From: Microbulbifer sp. HZ11
GTDB lineage: Bacteria; Pseudomonadota; Gammaproteobacteria; Pseudomonadales; Cellvibrionaceae
DNA: 64,000 nt
NCBI RefSeq assembly: GCF_000708675.1
Contig: NZ_JELR01000005.1
Coordinates: 62,001-126,000, forward strand
Reading direction: 5' to 3'
Of the stretch, positions 56,311 to 64,000 are shown piece by piece. How positions within the stretch are numbered: position 1 is the stretch's first letter; the number at the start of each line of letters is the position of its first letter. The notes beneath the pieces were generated by a model. The model saw nothing but the letters and a program-made list of their open reading frames with translations. It was not told the origin of the DNA and searched no databases. A program made the position numbers and the translations under genes.

Positions 56311-56748
56311 GGGGCCACTGCACTCAGGCTCAACGATAGTTTCACAATAGATTTCCGTCGCTAGAGCTAGCAACTGCTGACTGAACAATTCAGTGATCTC
56401 TTTTGCATGCTGCTCTATTTCTGGAGTAGCTTTTCGCTCAGATCCAATGTATTTGAAGCCGACGGATATTTTAGTGGATGGCTCACCAGGAATTGCATCT
56501 GTTGTTTTCTTCACACGAAACTGTACACGCTCTCGCATAAAGTTATCTGCGTACATTGGATATTTTTCTTTTATCTCATCGATTAGACGCGGCTCAAAAA
56601 TCTCGCTCTTTATGCAGTCAATTTCTTCTTCGCCTACATTCTGCATTTTTACGGATGTAAGCGAGGAAATAGTACATGTATCGCAATCCATGGTACATCC
56701 AGCTGAAAGCAACATGAGCGGAAACAAATATGCAATTACTTTTTTCAT
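56305..56748 (-). CDS. Cassette-encoded hypothetical lipoprotein
   Basis: The 147-residue product has a lipoprotein signal with lipobox L-L-S-A-G-C and additional cysteines just after it (C-D-T-C). No known domain was recognised. It is flanked by attC sites at 56290-56310 (interrupted) and 56776-56819, so it is an integron cassette. Confidence 0.7.
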   Translation of the reverse strand: MKKVIAYLFPLMLLSAGCTMDCDTCTISSLTSVKMQNVGEEEIDCIKSEIFEPRLIDEIKEKYPMYADNFMRERVQFRVKKTTDAIPGEPSTKISVGFKYIGSERKATPEIEQHAKEITELFSQQLLALATEIYCETIVEPECSGPV

Positions 56749-56775
56749 TTTTATAGGTCTCAGTCTCGATTATTC

Positions 56776-56819
56776 GTATAACGCCGCAATAAGACGTCGG
56801 CTGCATTACTTTGTTAGGG
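56776..56819 (-). other. attC site (short)
   Basis: GTATAACGCC at the left and TTTGTTAGGG at the right bound a 44-nt imperfect palindrome (GCAATAAGACGTCGGCTGC centre) between two cassette genes. Confidence 0.7.
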
Positions 56820-57242
56820 CTTTGATAGTGCATGGCCTGCGCCACAAGCCACGAACACCAAACCAACCAGGCAAGCAACGACCGCAACTCCGCCAAGTAA
56901 CCAGCTTATACAATGCACCCATTTTGGCGAATCAAGTACTTCGACTCCTTGAATATTGTCGTTAAACCGTTTTTCCCAGCTCTTTAAAACGACTGCACCA
57001 GATATCACGAGTAAAAAATGTAACAGCAATGATGCGGCAAGACTTGACGCGAATAGGTACCAAGAAGCTCTTAAAAGTTGTTCTCCTTGCGCCGGCAAGT
57101 TCGGACGACTTCCATTTAGATAGGCACCAATAGTAATCGACATCACGCCTCCGCTTAGCACTATTACGACATTCAATAACTTTTCAATTCGATTTTTCCA
57201 ATCAGCCGTAAAATTATTAAAGGCTTCTGTATCGTTACTCAT
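56814..57242 (-). CDS. Cassette-encoded membrane protein, unknown function
   Basis: The 142-residue product has three hydrophobic helices (about 23-42, 62-85, 110-138) separated by charged loops. No family was recognised. The stop overlaps the attC core, as usual in cassettes. Confidence 0.65.
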   Translation of the reverse strand: MSNDTEAFNNFTADWKNRIEKLLNVVIVLSGGVMSITIGAYLNGSRPNLPAQGEQLLRASWYLFASSLAASLLLHFLLVISGAVVLKSWEKRFNDNIQGVEVLDSPKWVHCISWLLGGVAVVACLVGLVFVACGAGHALSKP

Positions 57243-57259
57243 GTTTTTTCAGGTACTGA

Positions 57260-57333
57260 GCCCTAACGCCCGCCACACGGGCAAAGTTGAAGCGCAGCGT
57301 AAACTTTGTCCCTGTGCTGTCGATTGCTATGCA
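57260..57333 (-). other. attC site
   Basis: GCCCTAACGCCCGCC at the left and GATTGCTATGC at the right enclose an imperfect palindrome. The right core is GCTATGC, a variant of GTTRRRY. It overlaps the DUF4917 stop codon. Confidence 0.75.
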
Positions 57334-58340
57334 TCTTCGTCTGGAACCTTCAAGTCCGCTGAAGCAAGGGGGTGGCTTTGCGAGTTGAAGAAAAATAGTT
57401 CCTTTCCTTTAAGGTCAACGGCTAGCCGGGATTTTAGGGCGACAATATCCTCGCCATCTTGATGTGGCCAAACACCGATTGCCACTTTACTAGAATCGCT
57501 CTGCAAGAGCGCATCAATAATGTGTTGGTCATAATCTTTATGCAAAGAATGCCCAATTACGACCACTCCATTCTCGCTCCTTGCGAGCTTTTCGTAACAA
57601 AAGCGGAGATAATCATTCCGTTTAATCCGCGACAGCTTCCATTTTGAACTGCCTTCAGTGATAAATAGGGGGAACTGTTCGGGATGGTCTAAATCAAAGA
57701 GCTCCGATAACCGGTTTAGACCATTGGCGGTTAGCTTTTTAGTCTTTCCATTTGGAAGCTCTACGAGGTGAATAGCGCCGTGCAGGTAATGGAGTTTTGT
57801 TCTGTCTGCGGGAACAGCTACATCAGATGAATCAAAGCAACCATCCGCCCCCCAGAAGTAATCTTTAAATCTCCATGTATCAGAATCCATAATGGCCCAA
57901 TAGGGGATTAAGTCATAGTTCGTGGTAAATACATTCTTGTAACCCCTAAGCCTTGCATTAATTTCAGTTACGTTAGCAAGTGCTGGTGGTATGTGAGCAA
58001 AGTTAACCGCTGAACCCAAGGCATTCTTGGCACTTTCATATAGAGCTGTAATCTCGGCTTCCTGAGGGTTACCAAGCTGCTCATCTACGAGCTTCGCGTG
58101 ATACAGGATTCTCAGAACGTCTTCAAAGTTGGCACTGCCAACGTGCTCAAAGAGAGCAAGACTTTGCGCGTTGAGTTGATGGTCTATATCTTTTCTCTGA
58201 GCAACCTCAAACAATGTACCGTACCCAAATCGATCCCAGATATTAATACTAAAACCATTTCCAAGAAGCAGGTTTCTCCACTCCAACTCGGATAGCTCGT
58301 CCCACTCAACTAAGTTTTCGTCAATTTTAAGCTCTGGCAT
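57327..58340 (-). CDS. DUF4917 (SIR2-like fold) protein
   Basis: The frame runs back to 58520, but that part is attC. ATG 58340 has GGAG five bases upstream and gives 337 residues. N-terminal L-L-L-G-N-G-F-S, then T-T-N-Y-D and Y-L-H-G are the NAD-binding and histidine motifs of SIR2-like proteins, as in DUF4917. V-I-G-H-S-L occurs near the C-terminus. SIR2-like NADases are frequent anti-phage effectors, and the cassette context fits a defence role, but NADase activity is not shown for this family that I know of. Flanking attC sites are at 57260-57333 and 58370-58465. Confidence 0.8.
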   Translation of the reverse strand: MPELKIDENLVEWDELSELEWRNLLLGNGFSINIWDRFGYGTLFEVAQRKDIDHQLNAQSLALFEHVGSANFEDVLRILYHAKLVDEQLGNPQEAEITALYESAKNALGSAVNFAHIPPALANVTEINARLRGYKNVFTTNYDLIPYWAIMDSDTWRFKDYFWGADGCFDSSDVAVPADRTKLHYLHGAIHLVELPNGKTKKLTANGLNRLSELFDLDHPEQFPLFITEGSSKWKLSRIKRNDYLRFCYEKLARSENGVVVIGHSLHKDYDQHIIDALLQSDSSKVAIGVWPHQDGEDIVALKSRLAVDLKGKELFFFNSQSHPLASADLKVPDEDA

Positions 58341-58369
58341 CGATACTCCGTTTCGAGAAATCATAAAAT

Positions 58370-58465
58370 GCATAACGCCCAGCACAGCGGCTGGCAAAGC
58401 TGGCACGTAATTGCGCAGCAATTTGAGTGACAGGTTTGACAGTCCGTTGCTGCTGCTTGTTAGCT
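58370..58465 (-). other. attC site
   Basis: A 96-nt imperfect palindrome has GCATAACGCCC at the left and TGCTTGTTAGCT at the right. Read on the minus strand it starts TAACAAGCAG and ends GGGCGTTATGC, the normal polarity for cassettes transcribed on that strand. Confidence 0.85.
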
Positions 58466-59424
58466 CATTCCGCCATGACTTTTTCCCAGCGATACTGACA
58501 ATAACCACACTTTCCTTCATTGTATTGATCTTCTAGGCCTAATCCTTCCCCACACATTTCACAGCTTGTGTATTCCAACTCATATTCACAAGCAACGCAC
58601 TTTCCTTCTTCATGTATAAACGTAGATTGATCACAACTCAAACATGTATCGTATGGAGACTCACCACCATTCATCGCATTATAGATTGCTTCTCCTGCCA
58701 GAGAATCATCAATACATTGCTCAACTACTTCATCAAAGGTGAAATCATTATCACATGACTTACAATGCAGATTAATCGAAGGATAAGAATCACTCGAATC
58801 CGGAGCCTCTATTAGCGAAGAATGACAACTCTCACATCTCAAATACTTTAAGGCATCTTTAACAGAATTATATTTCCAATCTATAGCATCAATTGTGGAT
58901 TGACAGGCTTTCTCTTCTGCGGTGTATACATCACTTACTTCGAGTAGAGTTGACCAAGCATCTTGCCCTAGCGTTTCTTGTGGGTCTAATTCAAGATTAT
59001 CAGATAGAAAATCTCGTATTAATAGGAAGGACTTAGCTACAATTTCTCTAACAGCATCTGGAGATTGGGAAGTATAGTAGTGCTCTAATTCATTTCTTAA
59101 TTTGTTTATCTCATCGAACCGAGTCCAATCTACGGTTACTTTTAGACTCTTAAAGCGCTCTTTTATCGATTGAACATCTACAGTTTTATGGCCTTTTCCT
59201 TCGAAAACGATTTCACCTTCATCATTCTGAATAGGCCGAATATTTTGTTTAATCAAAAGCTCTTTATTGTCTTCAGGAGAGAGCTGACACAATTTCTCTT
59301 TGTACAATAGAAGAATTCCCGCAGAAATATTTCTAATTGCGGAGACACTTCTTCTGTCATCTGTATCCTGATAGTCTTCAATTCCGATTTGAATCGAATC
59401 TATCGCATTCTTGATTATGCTCAC
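58465..59424 (-). CDS. HEPN-like and zinc-ribbon protein, unknown function
   Basis: The 319-residue product has an N-terminal helical domain with a HEPN-type R110-x4-H115 motif (R-N-E-L-E-H). It ends with at least three paired C-x-x-C zinc-ribbon-like knuckles between about 195 and 315 (C-E-S-C, C-K-S-C, C-L-S-C, C-V-A-C, C-E-M-C, C-G-Y-C). HEPN proteins are often RNases in defence and toxin systems. The ribbon array could bind nucleic acid. It is a cassette gene with attC at 58370-58465 after its stop. Confidence 0.65.
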   Translation of the reverse strand: MSIIKNAIDSIQIGIEDYQDTDDRRSVSAIRNISAGILLLYKEKLCQLSPEDNKELLIKQNIRPIQNDEGEIVFEGKGHKTVDVQSIKERFKSLKVTVDWTRFDEINKLRNELEHYYTSQSPDAVREIVAKSFLLIRDFLSDNLELDPQETLGQDAWSTLLEVSDVYTAEEKACQSTIDAIDWKYNSVKDALKYLRCESCHSSLIEAPDSSDSYPSINLHCKSCDNDFTFDEVVEQCIDDSLAGEAIYNAMNGGESPYDTCLSCDQSTFIHEEGKCVACEYELEYTSCEMCGEGLGLEDQYNEGKCGYCQYRWEKVMAE

Positions 59425-59437
59425 GACCTCTCCTTGG

Positions 59438-59487
59438 AGCTAACGCCCAGCGCAGGCGCAGCGTTGGCTGTCGCTCTGCCGCTGCTT
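59438..59487 (-). other. attC site, interrupted by IS110 copy 2 (left part)
   Basis: GAGCTAACGCCCAGCG...CTCTGCCGCTGCTT runs to the IS edge. GTTAACTG resumes at 60671. The restored site is a short member of the array's main attC family and belongs to the DUF2750 cassette. Confidence 0.85.
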
Positions 59488-59514
59488 GTATGGTCAAATT
59501 CCCCATATCTTCGA

Positions 59515-60656
<1,142 letters not shown>

Positions 60657-60671
60657 CATCACAGTCGCTTG

Positions 60672-61037
60672 TTAACTGTTGTGCTCAATGAGCCGCTGCG
60701 CCACCTCAATTGGCTCCACTTCCATGCCGAAAAAATGAGCATCCCAATTAGGACCGACTAGGTGTCCATCACCATGCATACCTTTTAGCCAGTTATCAAT
60801 AAAGCTATCCAGATTAATCATAGATGGAGCGGAATCACTCCAAATTTCCTTGCAATGTCTTTTTGCATAGGCTTTGTCTGACCAGAATACAAAAACGAGT
60901 GTTTCATCATACTCGTTTGACGGACTGGTAGCCCAAGTACCATCAGAGTGTTGTATCCCCCAGACTTCTCCCGACTCTTTAACTCTCTTAAGAAATCTTT
61001 CGAAATTTTCTTTTGTTGTAGCTGAATCTTGGAACAT
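60672..61037 (-). CDS. DUF2750-family protein
   Basis: The 121-residue product shows the DUF2750 pattern: F-E-R-F-L-K-R-V, E-V-W-G-I, W-S-D-K-A-Y-A, N-W-L-x-G-M and G-P-N-W-D. The function is unknown, and such genes are common integron cassettes or immunity-like genes. Its stop abuts the attC interrupted by IS110 copy 2. Confidence 0.85.
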   Translation of the reverse strand: MFQDSATTKENFERFLKRVKESGEVWGIQHSDGTWATSPSNEYDETLVFVFWSDKAYAKRHCKEIWSDSAPSMINLDSFIDNWLKGMHGDGHLVGPNWDAHFFGMEVEPIEVAQRLIEHNS

Positions 61038-61056
61038 AGATTAATTCGTGAATGAC

Positions 61057-61173
61057 AGTTAACGCCTTGCTCAGCGGCGGCTTACTTTATGCAACTTTTG
61101 CGCGAAACTGGGAGCGTAGCGACCGCGCAAAAGATGCATAAAGTAAGACGTCAGCTGCAGCAACTTGTTAGGC
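61057..61173 (-). other. attC site
   Basis: A 117-nt palindrome runs from AGTTAACGCC to GTTAGGC. The central arms TTTTGCGCGAAACTGGGAGCG and CGACCGCGCAAAA are shared in sequence with the sites at 62293, 62888 and 63332. Confidence 0.9.
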
Positions 61174-61584
61174 ATTTTTTGACCACCTTGCGTAGATTAG
61201 TGAGGAGGCAACCAAAAAAGGAATGCCTACTAATAAAACACTCAGTACTGAGGCAAAGTATTGTGGAAGGTTTACTCCACCCTGAAGTAAATAACATACA
61301 AAAAATGCCGTGACTACCATCGGCAGAATGCTAGATAGCAAACCCGAAATCAATACGTTGAGATAGTGATTAAGATGCGAGAAAAACTTTGTGGAAACCT
61401 TGAATATCGGAAATCCAATTAAGCAAACCCCAACAGCTGTAGGGAGTGCGAACAGTAGAATGACCATTGCTATAACATGGAAATCCGGCACAAAAATCAT
61501 ACCAATCATGAAAATTACAAACCAAGTTGCCATCGTCCCAACGATTGCAGATGCGATGTATTTAACGACTTGGTGCTCGATCAT
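61168..61584 (-). CDS. Cassette-encoded four-helix membrane protein
   Basis: The 138-residue product has four predicted transmembrane helices (about 9-30, 38-60, 75-100, 110-132). There is no recognised family. It is bounded by attC sites at 61057-61173 and 61592-61711. Confidence 0.65.
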   Translation of the reverse strand: MIEHQVVKYIASAIVGTMATWFVIFMIGMIFVPDFHVIAMVILLFALPTAVGVCLIGFPIFKVSTKFFSHLNHYLNVLISGLLSSILPMVVTAFFVCYLLQGGVNLPQYFASVLSVLLVGIPFLVASSLIYARWSKNA

Positions 61585-61591
61585 TCCTGAT

Positions 61592-61711
61592 GCCTAACGC
61601 CCAGCGCAGGCGCAGCCAGCGCGGAGCGCATTTTGTGTTAATGTTTGAGCGCCAGCGAGTAACACAAAAGGTGCGTAGCGTTGGCTGTCGCTCTGCCGCT
61701 GATTGTTATGC
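61592..61711 (-). other. attC site
   Basis: A 120-nt site begins GCCTAACGCCCAGCGCAGGCGCAGCC and ends GCTCTGCCGCTGATTGTTATGC. The same left arm recurs at 63948 and, shortened, at 59438. Confidence 0.9.
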
Positions 61712-61963
61712 ACTTCGGAGTATTTTGTTAGCGTAGAGATCCTCTACAGGGAAAATCATTGTGTAATCATCCCAATTTAGGTTCCCATCCACTATCTCAT
61801 ACTCAAGAAACTTTCTTTCAGACTTATACTGTTCATAGTCTGGATGACCCACAGAAAATATGAATGGTGCAAAATCTACGATCTGCTTGTGGCCATCATT
61901 GAAAGTTATTTCAAGAATGTGAGATTTTAGGTGACGGACAGACTCAACCAAAATTTCTGACAT
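61706..61963 (-). CDS. DUF2442-family protein
   Basis: The 85-residue product has the DUF2442 pattern (L-E-I-T-F-N-D-G-H, L-N-W-D-D, I-F-P-V-E-D-L-Y). It overlaps the upstream DUF4160 gene by 20 bases. DUF4160/DUF2442 pairs are common and are often suspected toxin-antitoxin modules; the assignment of roles is not established. Confidence 0.82.
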   Translation of the reverse strand: MSEILVESVRHLKSHILEITFNDGHKQIVDFAPFIFSVGHPDYEQYKSERKFLEYEIVDGNLNWDDYTMIFPVEDLYANKILRSA

Positions 61964-62261
61964 TTTTAACTCTCTGCGTGATTACTTTAGGAGCAATAGG
62001 CTGCTTTCTCACGAAGTATGAAACCCACTTCTCAACGATTTCATCAGCATATACGTTGACAAATTCTTCAAACTCTTTTCTCTTCTTAGGATCTAAACCC
62101 TGCCCCTTATCCTTGATGATAATCTTGCTGATTTTTCCGTGGAAGAAATGAATTTCCGCCTTACTTTCTTTTCCTTCATATTTTGCATGGACGTGAATAG
62201 GTTCATGCTCATTGCTATAGAAGAAAAGAGTAATTCCGAGGTATTGATATAGTTTTGGCAT
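61944..62261 (-). CDS. DUF4160-family protein
   Basis: ATG 62261 is chosen over the adjacent ATG 62264; the product is about 105 residues. It shows the DUF4160 pattern G-I-T-L-F-F-Y-S-N-E-H-E-P-I-H-V-H and A-K-Y-E-G. It is the first gene of a two-gene cassette with DUF2442, possibly a stabilising toxin-antitoxin pair. Confidence 0.82.
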   Translation of the reverse strand: MPKLYQYLGITLFFYSNEHEPIHVHAKYEGKESKAEIHFFHGKISKIIIKDKGQGLDPKKRKEFEEFVNVYADEIVEKWVSYFVRKQPIAPKVITQRVKNVRNFG

Positions 62262-62292
62262 CACATTCTCCTTGTGAAGTTTCTACTTGATT

Positions 62293-62436
62293 GCATAACG
62301 CCCGCAGCAGGGGCGACCAATGCTATGCACTTTTTGTGCGAAACTGGGAGCGCAGCGACCCGCACAAAATGTGCATAGCGTTGGGCGTCCCGCGGAGGCC
62401 CGAAGGGCTGGAGCAAACTGCCTGCGATTGTTATGA
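62293..62436 (-). other. attC site
   Basis: The 144-nt site runs from GCATAACGCCC to GATTGTTATGA, with central arms TTTTGTGCGAAACTGGGAGCG and CGACCCGCACAAAA. It overlaps the stop of the next cassette gene. Confidence 0.9.
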
Positions 62437-62877
62437 GATGGTGGCACGGCTTCGGAACTCGCCTATTCTTTTGCAAAGATCCACGTCTAGCTCATAGCCA
62501 TATTGATTTAAAGCAGCATAGTTTTCCGCGCAACGGCTAATCATTTCATGTGAATCATTAATGATACACCCGATATTTATTTTTGAATTATTGGGATCAG
62601 AGGCATCCATATGTTTGAGGTTGTTCCTAATGTGGTTTAATGATCCCTTAGCCTCTTTTCCAGAAATTTCGTTCCCGCTAATTTTCTTGTGGATAGAAAC
62701 AAGAAGATTTTTTCTCCATTCTATGGCGGGACTTCCTCCACTATGCAGAAGCGCATTTCCAAAAATTTCCTCTGCTGCACCAGCAAGAGTTAACGCACAC
62801 AAATATTCATCTGAAAAATGTAGATCAATAGCCTTAGAAAGATGAATTTCAGCGCATACAAATTTTTCTACGATCAT
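62431..62877 (-). CDS. HEPN-motif protein, unknown function
   Basis: The 148-residue, mainly helical product contains R84-x4-H89 (R-N-N-L-K-H), the catalytic spacing of HEPN RNases, in an N-H-I-R-N-N-L-K-H-M-D context. There is no clear antitoxin partner in the same cassette. It may be a toxin, a defence component or a HEPN relative without RNase activity. Confidence 0.6.
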   Translation of the reverse strand: MIVEKFVCAEIHLSKAIDLHFSDEYLCALTLAGAAEEIFGNALLHSGGSPAIEWRKNLLVSIHKKISGNEISGKEAKGSLNHIRNNLKHMDASDPNNSKINIGCIINDSHEMISRCAENYAALNQYGYELDVDLCKRIGEFRSRATIS

Positions 62878-62887
62878 CTTCGAATCT

Positions 62888-63004
62888 CATAACGCCGCGC
62901 TCAGCCGCAGCTTACTTTGGGCGCATTTTGCGCGAAAATGGGAGCGACAGCGACCGCGCAAAAGGTGCACAAAGTAAGCTGTCGGCTGCAGCGCCTTGTT
63001 AACG
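62888..63004 (-). other. attC site
   Basis: A 117-nt palindromic site runs from CATAACGCCGCGC to GCCTTGTTAACG. Its central TTTTGCGCGAAAATGGGAGCG arm is nearly identical to those at 61057 and 63332. Confidence 0.9.
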
Positions 63005-63331
63005 TGCGATGCCCTTTGAGGCACTACGGATTAAAATTTTCACTTGAGACTTGCCGCCCGCACCCCTTTAGCAAGGGTAAAAGTAACCACAGTTCGCTCA
63101 GAACTTTACGAAAATCCTGGCCTTTAAAACACCATCCGAATTGAGCCCAAAACTTGCAGCCCGCTGTTTTAAGTAGGCTCAGCGGCTCTCCATAACTTGG
63201 GAAGCCCGCGCCAAGCCTGACAAAACAACATTCCTTCTATGCGAGCGTGGATTAAACCACAATCCGCATTTTAAAATTTTAAATCTCGGCTTTTCACAGT
63301 AGACCAAGGAACTATGTTCTTGCCTCTACAC
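63005..63331 (-). other. Cassette without a conventional ORF
   Basis: About 327 nt between two attC sites have no ATG/GTG reading frame of useful length. On the minus strand, 63236 to 63024 is open for 70 codons and reads R-L-G-A-G-F-P-S-Y-G-E-P then K-F-W-A-Q-F-G-W-C-F-K-G. No start codon is available in it. It may encode an RNA, carry a promoter, or be the remains of a gene. Confidence 0.6.
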
Positions 63332-63473
63332 GTTAACGCCCACAGCAGGGGCGGCTTACCTTGTGCGCATTTTGCGCGAAAATGGGAGCGTAGCGACCTG
63401 CGCAAAAGGTGCACAAGGTAAGCCGTCCCGCGGAGGCCCAGCGGGCCTTAGCAATCTGCCTGTGTTTGTTAAC
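63332..63473 (-). other. attC site
   Basis: The 142-nt site runs from GTTAACGCCCACAGC to TTTGTTAAC. Its arms TTACCTTGTGCGCATTTTGC and GCAAAAGGTGCACAAGGTAA give a long stem. Confidence 0.9.
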
Positions 63474-63942
63474 GTGGTCTGGATATAAGGCCAACGAACC
63501 ACCAGAGAACTGGAAAAACAATGTACAACAATATGACCATTGGTACCATTTCAGAAGCGCTTTCCGGGTCAAGAATCGACGCTGAATGGTTACTCTTGTC
63601 GTAATATACTTTTACAAGATCACCAGGCTTTAAACTCCTGAAATTCGCCAGTGTGGACAAACATGAATCACTATTTTTGACTATGTTTGAACTATATGTT
63701 TTCCCAGAGACTGTATAGAAATAGAAAACTTTTAAATTCCTACAGCCTCTGCCACCACCTGAAATATCTACTAGGGAAACATTCCCTTGGGCAACACCTG
63801 AATATCGAAAATTCATCTCACGATATGCATCAGATAGTGGGCCATTAAACATTACGTCCCATCCAGTAATAAAAATGAGATACGTTAAAATTTGCAGAAA
63901 TACATTTTGCCAATGTAGCCGTAATACTTTCTTCGTAACCAT
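63469..63942 (-). CDS. DUF3592-like membrane protein
   Basis: The 157-residue product has an N-terminal and a C-terminal transmembrane helix around an extracytoplasmic beta domain. The domain has Y-F-Y-T-V-S-G-K-T-Y and G-D-L-V-K-V-Y-Y-D-K-S-N, the DUF3592 signature, and ends with a D-P-E segment. The function of the family is unknown. It is a cassette gene bounded by attC sites at 63332-63473 and 63948 onward. Confidence 0.8.
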   Translation of the reverse strand: MVTKKVLRLHWQNVFLQILTYLIFITGWDVMFNGPLSDAYREMNFRYSGVAQGNVSLVDISGGGRGCRNLKVFYFYTVSGKTYSSNIVKNSDSCLSTLANFRSLKPGDLVKVYYDKSNHSASILDPESASEMVPMVILLYIVFPVLWWFVGLISRPR

Positions 63943-63947
63943 GAAAC

Positions 63948-64000
63948 GTTAACGCCCAGCGCAGGCGCAGCCAGCGCGGAGCACATTTTGTGTTAATTTT
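63948..64000 (-). other. attC site, cut by window end
   Basis: GTTAACGCCCAGCGCAGGCG followed by CAGCCAGCGCGGAGCACATTTTGTG matches the left part of the site at 61592, so the cassette array continues past the window. Confidence 0.85.

Noticed and set aside
58341-58520. Upstream extension of the DUF4917 frame
   Set aside because: This stretch is attC and the end of the preceding cassette gene.
62917-63144. 75-residue plus-strand ORF
   Set aside because: It mostly translates an attC site and runs opposite to cassette orientation. Similar attC-derived ORFs occur at other sites.

Overview
The window looks like a chromosomal segment of a marine, polysaccharide-degrading gammaproteobacterium of the Cellvibrionales type; Microbulbifer or a close relative is my best guess. 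The reasons are poly-serine linkers between carbohydrate-binding modules and catalytic domains, Caulobacter-type TonB receptors beside tryptophan-halogenase-like genes, many lipoprotein glycoside hydrolases, and a cassette array with its own attC family. No rRNA or tRNA gene was recognised. The taxonomic call is inference.

Region 1 (1-15.6 kb) is a beta-glucan (laminarin-type) locus. It holds the tail of a halogenase-like gene, a secreted discoidin-CBM56-like-diheme oxidoreductase fusion, a GH16 lipoprotein, an ExoP-like GH3 lipoprotein, a membrane-bound AraC-type regulator, glucokinase, a TonB-dependent receptor and a complete halogenase-like gene. A 32-33 nt motif occurs in front of the oxidoreductase, GH16 and GH3 genes and again in the regulator/glk intergenic region. 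It is the best candidate for a regulon operator. The expected flow is glycan uptake by the receptor, cleavage at the cell surface by GH16 and GH3, and glucose phosphorylation by Glk.

Region 2 (15.6-36.4 kb), after a universal stress protein, is an alpha-glucan (starch) locus. It has four GH13 enzymes, a GH31 alpha-glucosidase, and an 1885-residue secreted protein that joins starch-binding-like modules, a glucose/sorbosone-dehydrogenase-like propeller, four CxxCH haem sites and a DUF1587/1592/1588/1585 module. That gene is followed by a Tat-exported DUF1552 partner. Both glycan loci therefore contain a CBM-fused multihaem redox protein.

Region 3 (36.4-42.0 kb) is a complete pgaABCD operon on the minus strand for poly-N-acetylglucosamine. 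Region 4 (42.2-47.5 kb) contains single housekeeping-like genes: esterase, M74 peptidase, VOC, GNAT, spermidine-synthase-like methyltransferase fold, lipocalin-like, ICMT-like and Crp-like.

Region 5 (about 47.7-64 kb) is the old end of a chromosomal integron cassette array read on the minus strand. The integrase and attI should lie beyond base 64,000. At least ten intact or interrupted attC sites separate lower-GC cassettes: DUF3592, an ORF-less cassette, two HEPN-motif proteins, DUF4160/DUF2442, DUF2750, a DUF4917 (SIR2-like) protein, small membrane proteins and lipoproteins, and a two-gene DUF4297 (Cap4) nuclease plus SMC-like ATPase pair that resembles a Lamassu defence system. Towards 48 kb the array decays into a frameshifted serine hydrolase, an apparently intact class D beta-lactamase (OXA-like), and fragments of VOC and alpha/beta-hydrolase genes. 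Two IS110-family elements sit precisely in attC sites and share a conserved 5' non-coding region likely to encode a bridge RNA. An IS3-family element has landed in a third attC site.
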